A stretch of DNA of 13,281 nucleotides, from NCBI GenBank assembly GCA_910592205.1, contig CAJVPJ010001016.1, positions 1-13,281 on the forward strand. Reading direction: 5' to 3'. The position numbers and the translations under genes were made by a program. Source of the stretch: Paraglomus occultum (lineage: Eukaryota; Glomeromycota; Glomeromycetes; Paraglomerales; Paraglomeraceae). Each line of letters opens with the position of its first letter. The first letter of the stretch is position 1. The notes under the pieces are model-generated. The model was given only the letters and a program-made list of their open reading frames with translations. It was not told the DNA's origin and did not search any database. This document shows positions 1-9,449 of the stretch, piece after piece.

Positions 1-725
1 CAATTAATTGCAGCGGATGTTACGGTATACCCAAATGCGAGTCATGTCCAACAGCCTCGTATTCCATATCCAGGCCCTCCTCCAGGAAACAGAAATGTAT
101 TTTTATTTTTACTATTACGCATGAACATTTTGTTGTTTGATTTTCTAAAGTTAATATTTTCAACATAGGGTTGGTCGCATGCGCGAATCGTTTGTGAAGT
201 AGACAACTGTCAATTCACTAAAGTATGGAATGACAAGTGCCAACTATGGATGAATCAAATTTACATACGATATGTGCTTGGAATTAAATTACACAAAAAA
301 AGAAATACAAAGAACGATCTCGGGCAATATCATAGATCTATGACGGCTAGATTGTGGCAACAGAGAGCAGGGTACCAGGAGGTATGAAGCAAGTCTGTAA
401 TTTATATTTTAATAGTTAAACAATCTAACAACTTTTAAATACTTTTGGTGGCAGTTTGGAACTCTTTTTCGAAAAGAACAAACTCCTACTACCTGTAATG
501 CACCCAACCTACGTGCCGGAGCAAATTGAAGATAAGCATTCTCAATATCAAGTCATTATCCCAATTGCACAAGTTTTTTGGGATCCAGTACTTCCACTTT
601 CACTTGCAGTTGAGTACGTACCAACTGTTCCTAATCCTCTTGCAACTGAAACTGTGCCTGCTAATTTTACTATTGATCTGTATCAAGTTCAACAACTAGT
701 TTTAAGAGGACAAGATAATGCATAA
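1..725 (+). CDS. 3' part of an unrecognised multi-exon protein gene
   Basis: Frame 1 is open from the window edge, so the start lies upstream. Exon 1-96 encodes a proline-rich piece (PYPGPPPG). It ends at a GTATTT donor; an acceptor at 167-168 (CATAG) opens exon 169-381, which is phase 0 and encodes a Trp/Cys/Lys-rich piece containing VCEVDNCQFTKVW and LGQYHRSMTARLWQQ. The last exon carries MHPTYVPEQ and FWDPVLPLSLAVEYVP and stops at 723-725. The last junction is ambiguous. Donor GTATGA at 382 with acceptor 475-476 keeps the frame, and so does donor GTACCA at 372 with acceptor 453-454. Donor 382 with acceptor 453-454, the most ordinary-looking pair, runs into a stop near 529. I do not recognise the family and propose no function. 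The gene converges tail-to-tail with the channel gene on the other strand. Confidence 0.6.
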
Positions 726-1295
726 TCTTTTTATTATTTTATTCGAAATTCGAGAATAGTAGTTATTATATTGACTTTGTGGCACGCGTCGTGATCCTGA
801 TGGTTTGCATTTCTTATATACAGTATTATGAAATGTAAAAATTGTAATGTGAATCCCATACCGAGTTATTTTACAATGTGTTAAAAAAATAATTACCAAC
901 ATTTTAATTGCTAAATTAAAATGTGTGGACGAAAAAATCGAAATTCAGACTACTCTCGTACTATCTATATATAATTTAAAAAAAACTGGATGCTGCAAGG
1001 TGGACGGACATTGCATATTCGTGTTACAAAATTATCCAATAGATGACCATCAAATGTTCATTATTTCTTTATGGATACGTTAGCGAAATAAAAGTATTAA
1101 TGTAAAATATAAAATAACCACACTGTCAACGAAGTGACGGGTTATACACTAGTACCACAAAATAAAATCGAGCTTCTCCATGCATGATGCAATCATGTAA
1201 CCTGATGATTGTTACTATACGCGGTAATTAACTACCACAAAATTTATCACCTGATTGTGAAAGTTTTCATCATACATAACTAACCCTATGATATA

Positions 1296-1366
1296 CAGTC
1301 ATCCCTCGTTTATATCCCCATCTTGGGGCGGAGACTTTTTGGGTCTGAAGCGGGGATATAACCGAG
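1296..1366. repeat. Inverted-repeat hairpin with a transposon-end-like terminus
   Basis: CTCGTTTATATCCCC (1305-1319) pairs with GGGGATATAACCGAG (1352-1366) with 14 of 15 positions complementary around a 32-base loop. The outer edge begins CAGTCATCCCTCG directly after a TA at 1294-1295. CAGT...CCCTCG next to TA is the kind of terminus seen in pogo/Tigger and other Tc1-mariner elements, which insert at TA. The right arm is not followed by the matching GGGATGACTG-TA, so this is either one decayed end of a larger element or a degenerate MITE. No second copy was found in the window. Confidence 0.5.
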
Positions 1367-2005
1367 TTAAGTATTACAAGAAATTTTATTGGCTAATATA
1401 TTCTTTTAACAAAGTTTGACGTTTGATTTTTCCACAGATTCAGCGTCCGAATATCGTTATCAATCACCAAATGAAGTACACTGAAATCATAATGATTTAT
1501 GTAAGCACTTGCGTGTCTTTGAACCTCCGGTTTAAGAAAATTGATCCGATTCACTTGTTCTTAATTTCTCCCATGATCCTTCTGCGCGATTATATTTTTA
1601 GCATCATATTCTGCCAATTTACCTACACCATTCGTTGTTTTGACGTTTTCCCTACTTCATAAGGGTCACAGCTGGGTTTTTTTTCCCTAATTTGGGCATC
1701 TGGTTTCAAATATCATCCTTCAAATCAACATCATTTCCCTATCACATAGTTCATTAAGTTTTCGTCCCATGAATCATCACTTAAATGTTTTGCTTTAGTA
1801 TTGACGAAATCGCAATGGCAAATTGAAACAATAGAGAATGTTGCGAACTTGCACGATGTGTGCGAAAAAAACTATTTCGCAAATTTCCCAAGTATGCATC
1901 ACGTGGCGTGTATATGATAATAAAAATCATTGTCGTACGTGTCATTAGCATGTGATCTTCGGAACTTGGCGCTCCGTGATAGCATGCTTGGGTACTTCAT
2001 GAGTT

Positions 2006-2011
2006 TTTATT
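2006..2011 (-). terminator. Probable poly(A) signal of the potassium channel gene
   Basis: TTTATT on the plus strand reads AATAAA on the minus strand, about 77 bases past the channel stop codon, a reasonable distance for 3' end formation. In AT-rich DNA this hexamer also occurs by chance. Confidence 0.35.
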
Positions 2012-2087
2012 GTTAATTTTGCAATTGATGATTATTATGTACACTAATCTAGTATTATACATAGCAGTAATGATAAAAGAAAGACTT

Positions 2088-5000
2088 TCAATTTATAACA
2101 GGTGCCTTTTTGCTAAACACGAATATCATATCATCTTCTCTCAATATGACGTTATACTTGGGACACGTATGCACATATCGTAATTCCTTCCCATTCTTTA
2201 AATTACTCTTCACTACAGTACGCCTATACAACCCCAACGGGACGGCCTTCTTTTCCTCCAACATATATTTAAACAATGATCCATACTCGTATCCTACATA
2301 GAGTTGAGGAATGGCGATTTTGAACAAATGAGAGTGCGCCGGTGCGGGACATGTAGCACCCGATGGCAAATGAAGGGGAGGTGCACCAAATAGAATTTGA
2401 TTGATTGTCGCTACTAAATGAGGTTGATAAAATGATTGGCAGATTATACTGTCAAGCATTGAAGGCGAGAAGCAAGTCCCTTGCATAAATGCTGGCGAAT
2501 GATGAGCTGTAAGGGTATGAAAGGGAAATAACGTTACAACAGATTACATTGGATTGGTAATGGTTCCATCATGAATACAACATATCACCCAATGTATCCA
2601 TTTTCATACGTACCCTTTAAGTGTTTCTCAATGGCTTGCGAGTCTTCAGACATAAATTTCATGTTATCAGTGTGCACAAACTCGACAAATATATCAATAT
2701 CATTTTGACACATCGCTTTAATGTTTAAGAATACAAGCATTGCCGGTGCATCTTCGATCTTCTCTCCATTTCTATTAAGAAAAAGTCAGTTATTAACATG
2801 CATAAAATTCAGAAACGTCTTCCATTATACTCACTTGAGGATTCTTGTGGAATCACTTAGAACGACCTAATATATAAATAGAACATTAGTGATATATATT
2901 GCTGGCCGAGTCCCTTTTCCTTCTATTGTTATTCAATACGTACTGCTTGTCTAGCATATTTTACTCTTGCGCACTCCAAACCCTCTCTTGTCATTGGGTT
3001 TCCTTGAACGATATACACTTGATCAAACTGACTCAATATCTTCCATTGACTGGTAGACGGCCTTGTTGGAGACAGAATAACCACTGGTATTATCCTTTCC
3101 AAATGTGACATCCTTAATGGGCTAACGAAACAATCTAAATTTCTTGGGAAAGTAGTCGAGTAATCACACAATATGATATGATCAGTAATATTCTCCAGAA
3201 CAGTGATCAAATGATCATTATCGTACGGATGAGTTAACGAGTGTCCGAGCTCATAATCATTAGGATGCGAGTGTGATTTCTGATGTCCGTGATGATGTTC
3301 AACACCATGATCAGTTGATAGCGCGAGTGGAGTAGATAACGCACGCTGTCGTCTCGAACTTATCGATTCTGGTTTATGAGGATAGTGCATGTGATCAGGT
3401 GAAGGAGTGCGGGGAATTTGGTCTCTCACTTTTCTTATTCCGAAATAATCACCACCGCCGTTATTCTTCAACGTGTCTGCAGACAACAACGGCTCTCGTT
3501 CTGACGGTGGGGGCCCTATCATTGAGGGCCGAGATTGTGTTTGTGGATACTGTTCTTCGAACGTAGAAATTCTCTCGATTGCAGGTGCATTCGAGGCAAT
3601 AACAAATGCAATTTCATCGCCCTTTACTACATAGTCACCAGGATTAATAAGAACTGTATAGTTTCTAAAGTCGTTATCATCTGCATCTCCATCATACAGC
3701 CAATGCGTTGCATATTTGCCGAGTGAGCGTTTTTTCGGAATGCCAATTGCAAAGAGGACTACGCCCAAGGCTTCGTACAGACGACCTAACAACAGTACAG
3801 ATCAGCATCTCCAGTCACAATGTAATGAGGTTTATCAATAGAGATATATTACCAGCAACAGCGAGAAAACCGGTTCCTGAAAAATGGTCGGACATTGTTG
3901 TCGTGTAAATAGACTGCGAAAGGCCATCAAGATAATCTTCCATCACGTCATAGTCCACATCACTACTTTCTTTCGAGGCTCTCTCCTCATCGTCAGTCTC
4001 GTGAGCAAACGATGTGGTAAGACCGTACAGGATAGTGGAGAAACCAGGAGTTAGACATGAATGCGCAAGAATAGCAAGTTTAAGCTCATCTGTGCATATG
4101 ATCTGTTCAGGATCTATTCATTCGATTGATTTATTAGTTACGATTACTGCATGGGACGTTGCAATTGAATATGAAGAGTCAACGTCAAGCTTACTTAAAC
4201 TTTCAAAATGAATTTTATTTTCAGGCAGTATGCATTGTATGTACAGCTTTGGACCTTCATTATACTTCCTCAATGCCTTTTTTTTAATGCACGAAAAAAT
4301 CGTAAGTGATGAATTAAAATACCAGGTCCAATATATACTTTTGCTCTCGGTACTCACAATTGCTTTTAACACGTTCTCTGCATCAATAGCCTCACTTTGT
4401 TGAGTATATTTCTTAGCAAGAATGAAATAAGCCGACGCTTGCTTTGCTCGAGTTTTCACAAGACTTCGTGACTCGAGTGAGCTTCCACGAATATATTGAA
4501 CACGATGGGCGTACACCGGATCCGACAAAAAGGTTTGCACGCGTTCAGTCGGATCTGCTGGATTCAGAATGACCACCTAAAAAAACAACACATGATGAAT
4601 TCTTTGAGGTGTATTAACTAAGCCATCGAAGCGAATGCAAATACCTTAGTGTTAATTGTAACTGGTCCATGCGCAAGGGAATAGAATTCTTTCAGAAAAT
4701 GTCTGAGAGAAGGAAGTTCTATTGTCGGCGGTATAATAATAACGTGGGGTTGTAGCGATACCTTGCGATAAGCTTTGTCATAGGGTGATTTTGAACGCAC
4801 CAAGATAAGGATCTCGGTGATGGAATACTGAACAAGGATACGGAAAGACGATCAGTAATAGCACAGTTACATCACTCAAACGTTCATTGAAACTTGGTAC
4901 TCACTGGAATAAATATGAAACCCATCACGAAAATACAGAGCAGCATCAACCGAGGCAAAGGACCATGTGGTACTATGTCACTTAGATAACCGACGGTGCC

Positions 5001-5913
5001 CAACATGATGGTGGTAAAGAAAACAGCTGCGGGAGATGAGCCATTGATTAGAAGGGAAGATGGTCATACGAACGAAATTCTAACGACTATGACACATGAC
5101 TGAAATACCATCAAGAAAGGTAATTGGTTGTTCCTGCCGTCAGAACGTAGAAATCAGTATTAATACTTTTGTTAATTCGTACATTCCAAACGATAACTGG
5201 ATCAGAAACAGAAAAAGTCGCATTCACACCTGATATACAAATTCTACTCCATGTAACAAAGAGGAACCAGTCAACACCAGAAAAAGTACAGAGGTACCGA
5301 ATATTGCCACTTTACTAGTAACTTGTCCTAAATGCAATACCGACTTTTCGCTCCTCACGAGACAATCACACACTGACAAATAGCATCGTATGAAACGAAA
5401 GGGATAGAAGAACACTAATTCCGGGGTATCCCCAAAGTTAGAGTCTCGTGCGAGTACGACAGTAGGAAATACAGCCAGGACGGTAAGGATTGGCGACAAG
5501 CGAGTGAATAAAGATCGCCAGGAAGTAAATTCTGTTATGTAGAATTTTGGGGCATACTGTATAACCAACAGTACGGCCACGATGAATTCGAACAAAACTC
5601 GGCCTGGCGGGATAGTTGTTTTCAATAGATTGGTGTTGAACACGTATATCACACAAAGGGTAATGTTGAGGAGTGCATCGAAGAGTTTCCAGATACTGCC
5701 AAGTGAAGAGGTGTCTAATCGCACGGCCAGTTCTTCCCGCCAGCTTGGCTGACATACCGGCTGGTAGATAGGTTGCTTGAGCGTGAAGTCCATTGAAGAC
5801 GAAGACCTCAAAGGAGCACGCTTCACAGGGACTGATTTGTCCTTCTTTGGAGTGGGGGCAAAGGTGACATGTGGTTTAGAGGGTTCAGACGTTGATGCGG
5901 GGTATGCTAACAT
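2088..5913 (-). CDS. Slowpoke/BK-type (RCK-domain) potassium channel alpha subunit, 11 exons
   Basis: Exons, in transcript order: 5913-5230, 5133-5109, 5026-4905, 4827-4645, 4576-4358, 4276-4195, 4113-3853, 3785-2944, 2866-2835, 2771-2614, 2506-2088. All introns are GT-AG and phases agree throughout, giving 3027 bases or 1008 residues. Membrane segments are S1 about 75-95, S2 106-126, S3 137-156, a weakly charged S4 168-187 (R173, R176, R187), S5 199-220, pore 229-256 with filter TVGY at 247-250, and S6 260-285. RCK1 follows from about 300 (HVIIIPP; VVILNP at 339-344; DELKLAILAHSCLTPG after 445; LINPGDYVVKGDE to FVIAS). A disordered linker covers about 603-718, with a His-rich part at 685-711. 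RCK2 starts near 724 (DHIILCDY; SQWKILSQFDQVYIVQGNP; ARQAVVLSDSTRIL across exons 8-9). The C-terminal lobe ends in ILREDDMIFVFSKK. In this family, four subunits form a plasma- or organelle-membrane K+ channel gated by voltage and cytosolic ligands through the RCK ring. The Asp-rich calcium bowl of animal Slo1 is not visible. Family assignment is firm; ion selectivity and gating ligand are not. Confidence 0.93.
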
Positions 5914-8900
5914 TATTTAAATATGACAGTGAATTTTTTTTATGCACTGAAAATTGCGAGAAACACACGTGCAAGCTTGTGCTGATTATAATAAAGAGGT
6001 TTGCTTTGTACAATAACGAGTTTAAAAATTTTGAAGCACGCGCGAGCCGAGTGAGAAAGAATTAGAAGCACGCCCCGATTTACAATGTAATACGCTTTCT
6101 TGTTATGGTATCGCGATGCAGGCTAAGAAAAGGACTCGTCCAATAACGGTGTGATGTTAATGTCACCTACTGGATGTGGCATCGATGCTACTAACATTTA
6201 GTAGAACGTGATTAAAGAACGGCAAAACCGAGCGTCATAGCAAACGTTACGCAAGCTGGGGTTGTAAACAATTGATTGACATGGGCATTGATTGATAAAT
6301 GGTAATCGTAATGGTAAGTTATCAAGTTGTGTGATTCGTACGTTTTGCCTGTTTTGAATTCGAAGTTTCAGGTTGCAACGACCTGATAATCGAATGCATA
6401 CCGGTGATAATGAACGCCTTAAACCTGATATTAATCTGGTTTTTGATACTGTATGCGAAGAACCATATTCGTTAAGATCAGAGAATCTAAAAATATCTGT
6501 GATCAGCAAGGGTATTATGGGGAATGGCAAGTGACTTTAGAAATAGCACACTCACATGGTACAGTCAATGGTATTAGAAATTGTTGTAACCAGTATATCT
6601 GGACCACTGGCTCCCGCGACTATTCGAATCTCATTCTCTCGTTAAGTAGTAGGTTTATATTCTTGCTGACTATTCGCAATTGTCTATGGCGAGACATTAT
6701 AGCGATTTACAAGTCTGCCGCTACCTTGCTCGTAGGATACGCTAAAACAAATTAACGACTACAGCCGTAGAGACGCCAGCGGTTCACGCATAAAACGCTG
6801 GTTACATAGGACGACGTTCTATATTCGCAATCTATGTGATTACATAAACATAAACAGCATATTATTGACAACAACCATACACGTATTATCGCATTCGCCA
6901 ATCCTCCAAATAACACTCTAACGATCATGGCTCTATCAACCAAAAGTTTGAGAATGGATGTCTTACTCTGTCTGGAAATATCCAGTCTACTTTAACTCGT
7001 AAAATTTATTATAAGTGAATATTTTTATTTTTATCTCAATAACATTGATTAACTGTGACAGATTAAACGACATTTGATTAAATAAAAAAATTTTTATTTC
7101 AAGGTTAACAAAAGATATAAGAGGCGTCCGAGAAACCTTCAAAAAAACAATTACTCGTGAACACAAACTAGTGGGTTTATTTGCGACAAACTATGGGAAA
7201 GAGGATTAAAAGCTTTGTTTTGTGTCAATTTTTATCCGATGCTGTCTTAGTCTGCCACATTGATAAATATAATACTTTTAGACACTATTTTACGTAATGC
7301 GTTGATTGAATAAATACGTCTACTTTACTTTTACTGCAGTCAATCGCATAATTTTTAACAAATCGATTGCATTAGTATATTGCTATGTTGTTTGTTTATT
7401 ATTAATATTGATGTTAAGATTTATGCTAAATAGACATTCCTACACGTGCGGACCACTACAAATCATCGTTTTTTCTTTTCTGAATTTACCGACTCGCCCT
7501 CCGCACGCCTTTCTTGTCGACGGTTACAATTGTATCGGCGATCGATCGGTGGCTAACTGGATTTTGAGACATTCCGAAGCATTCAATAACTAAATCAGTA
7601 CAATTCGATTTACTATGGGCGTTTAAGAATTTCTAGACTTTTTCACGATTTGCGCCACAACTCTTGTACAAAAATTATGCATTGGTTTCCATATTATGTA
7701 CAGTGTGACGTAAGATAATTAAGCGCGCGTTCGTCAAGGATTTACGTTATGCGAACGTTCTCTTTGAACACTGATTTACTTTATTTTGAAACAATATAGT
7801 TCGTAACCAAGAATCAATAATAGAATTGTTAGATGACAAATCAGTCAAAAAACGAATGAATTCAAATGTTATTAACAAATTGTTGTTGCTTGGCAGATGA
7901 CGTAGTCATTGCATAATACAAGATAAAAATAACTGACGATAAAAGAAGATATATGTAAATAACAAAACACGAATAAAATAAAATGTCAATATCCGTGTGA
8001 ACATAGACTGCACAAGGCAATATAATTACATTCACCAATGGCTTTAAATCCGAGTAATTGCGTTCCATACAAACTATTCTAATCAGAGAGTGGGTGAATA
8101 AAACATTAAGTTTTTCGTTAATTACAGTTGTTTGTCGACTGACTTAATATAACAGTATTATGAGACCATTAGAAGCGTCTTCTTTTCAGTGACAAAACAT
8201 GAGCAAATAGCTAATTATTCTTTATTACAAAAAAGCGGCAATAATATTGAGGGTAACTCATTTTTATGTATTAGGTCTAAATAGTCACATTAGAATCACG
8301 CATGTTAATATACAGCTTTATCATCTGCTCAACAATTTCTACGGAATTACGTTATAAAATTTCTATTTTGTGATGCATTATACATTACTATGAAATTATG
8401 CAGTTTATGAGTTGTAATCAACTTTTATTATACGCGCTAACAAGTAAGCTAGCAATAATAAAGAATTTCAAAGAAAAAGTCACTGAAAATATGCTTTTTT
8501 ATTTCACATGTTTGGTTTATATAAAAGCCTGACGGCAAAAGTTTCCGATAACAGTAGAACAATTTAAGCTACGTTAGCTTTGACTGTATATGTAAAATAC
8601 TATGTTCATATTTGCATGCGGTTGCATTATTATCTTCTAGTTTTGTAGAACTATGCTGTGCGCTGCATTTTTTTAAAAATACTGCCCGACATTTATAAAA
8701 TCGATAGTAAATTACGTCATATAACCGGATGTGCAGTTAAATAAGCATATCTTAAGGGAAACGATAAGCACGTTTGCCGACTGCAAACTGTATTGAACAA
8801 TTGTTGAATACATATTCGCGTACGTATCTCGAATGTCATGGAATCGTGTTTGCAACAATGTTTAACTAATCTCGACGAGTTCTCTCAAGGGATTTTTTGT

Positions 8901-8936
8901 GCGACCTACTGTATAAATTGACAAGTTTCCATCGCG
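5914..8936. other. Long gap upstream of the channel gene
   Basis: About 3 kb between the channel start (minus strand) and the next plus-strand ORF. It must contain the channel promoter; TATTTAAAT lies just before its ATG but is too close to act as a TATA box. Open frames of 60 to 110 codons exist on both strands, but they lack ATG starts or coherent splice partners and their composition is no better than expected by chance. The one stretch with clustered splice signals, 6189-6649, is listed separately. No tRNA, rRNA or clear mobile element was seen. Confidence 0.5.
6202..6649 (+). other. Candidate small spliced transcript (very tentative)
   Basis: TACTAAC at 6189-6195 is followed by an acceptor TTTAG ending at 6201. 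A GTAAGT donor at 6314 pairs with TTTCAG ending at 6371, a 58-base intron. ATG at 6394 then opens a 46-codon frame (MHTGDNERLKPD...) to a stop at 6532-6534. If GTATTA at 6512 is instead joined to the acceptor ending at 6593, the frame continues as VYLDHWLPRLFESHSLVK to a stop at 6647-6649, giving 57 residues. The exon 6202-6313 is closed in all three frames, so it could only be UTR or non-coding RNA. No family was recognised, and each signal alone could be chance. Confidence 0.2.
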
Positions 8937-9367
8937 ATGTCTACATCAAAATATCAAATATCATTGATAATAGTTATCACGCACTTTATTGAACGACGCG
9001 TCAACTTTGATAGTTTGACAGTTTCAATCAGTTGGATGCAAGACGGGCCTCACCAGTATAATCTTGCGGTCGAACAATTTTCAGGTATGTCAACATTTTT
9101 TACATATACTACTGTTGAGCCAATCGTAATTGTCTCTAAGCAATAGCTCAAGTGATTGTTAAAAATATTGACACTTATGTAGATTCGTTACGTGCGATTC
9201 ATCAACATGAATCATGTTCAAAAAACCTCGCCGTATTAATTCCAATATACACTTTTTATCCGACACTCCCTTTTGCCTTGTCGCGTGGTTTCTGGAAAAG
9301 GTATAGCAAGGCCGTTGTATCACCCACTCTAACTAAGTGTAGTATATTTGAATCCCTGCAATTGTAG
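8937..9367 (+). CDS. Small two-exon protein of unknown function
   Basis: ATG at 8937 follows an in-frame TGA at 8919-8921. Exon 8937-9084 encodes 49 codons plus one base and includes SWMQDGPHQYNLAVEQFS. It ends at a consensus donor GTATGT. The 62-base intron ends in CAATAG at 9146. Exon 9147-9367 continues in phase (AQVIVKNIDTYVDSLRAIH, NLAVLIPIYTFYPTLPFALS, RGFWKRYSKAV) to TAG, giving 122 residues. A strong donor plus phase-consistent open frames on both sides supports a real gene. The stretch around LAVLIPIYTFYPTLPFAL is hydrophobic enough for a membrane or buried helix; residues 8-15 are also hydrophobic. I do not recognise the family. The gene ends only 82 bases before the next ATG, so the two could also belong to one transcription unit; a GTATAG at 9300 is a possible but weak donor toward it. 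Confidence 0.5.
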
Positions 9368-9375
9368 ATCTAATG

Positions 9376-9383
9376 TATATAAA
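9376..9383 (+). promoter_or_regulatory. TATA-like box before the chorismate-lyase-like gene
   Basis: TATATAAA lies 67 bases before the ATG at 9450, in the short spacer after the preceding stop codon. The position suits a core promoter with a short 5' UTR. In AT-rich DNA the match alone is weak evidence. Confidence 0.35.
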
Positions 9384-9449
9384 CACCTGTCTCTGCATCG
9401 CTGGCTAATTTTTTTTTCTCCTGATGCGAGTTATATTCAAATACATAAA

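Larger units (their letters stand above)
726..2087. other. Non-coding gap between converging genes
   Basis: No gene model with start, stop and consistent splicing could be built here. It must hold the 3' UTRs of both flanking genes. It also holds the inverted repeat at 1296-1366. Frames inside 1420-1917 read in short protein-like pieces on both strands but are broken by stops. They could be decayed transposon sequence connected with that repeat, or chance. Confidence 0.5.

Noticed and set aside
1750-1917. Short plus-strand frame with protein-like sequence (TKSQWQIETIENVANLHDV)
   Set aside because: It is only 55 codons between stops, without a start or convincing splice sites. It may be eroded transposon sequence but cannot be shown.
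5438-5755. 105-codon frame on the minus strand inside the first channel exon
   Set aside because: It overlaps the channel coding sequence in another frame and has no independent support.
6198-6530. 110-codon open frame on the minus strand
   Set aside because: It has no ATG at its start, no recognisable domain, and a length that is expected about once by chance in a window like this.
6453-6755. 100-codon open frame on the plus strand with an ATG
   Set aside because: Composition is not protein-like, no motif was recognised, and a different frame in the same place has better-placed splice signals.
6752-6943. Minus-strand frame with a hydrophobic Cys-rich N-terminus resembling a secreted peptide
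   Set aside because: It has no second exon, promoter or family match. A short hydrophobic stretch is common in AT-rich DNA.
7306-7593. 95-codon plus-strand frame with hydrophobic stretches
   Set aside because: It lacks an ATG at its beginning and has no splice partners or known motif.
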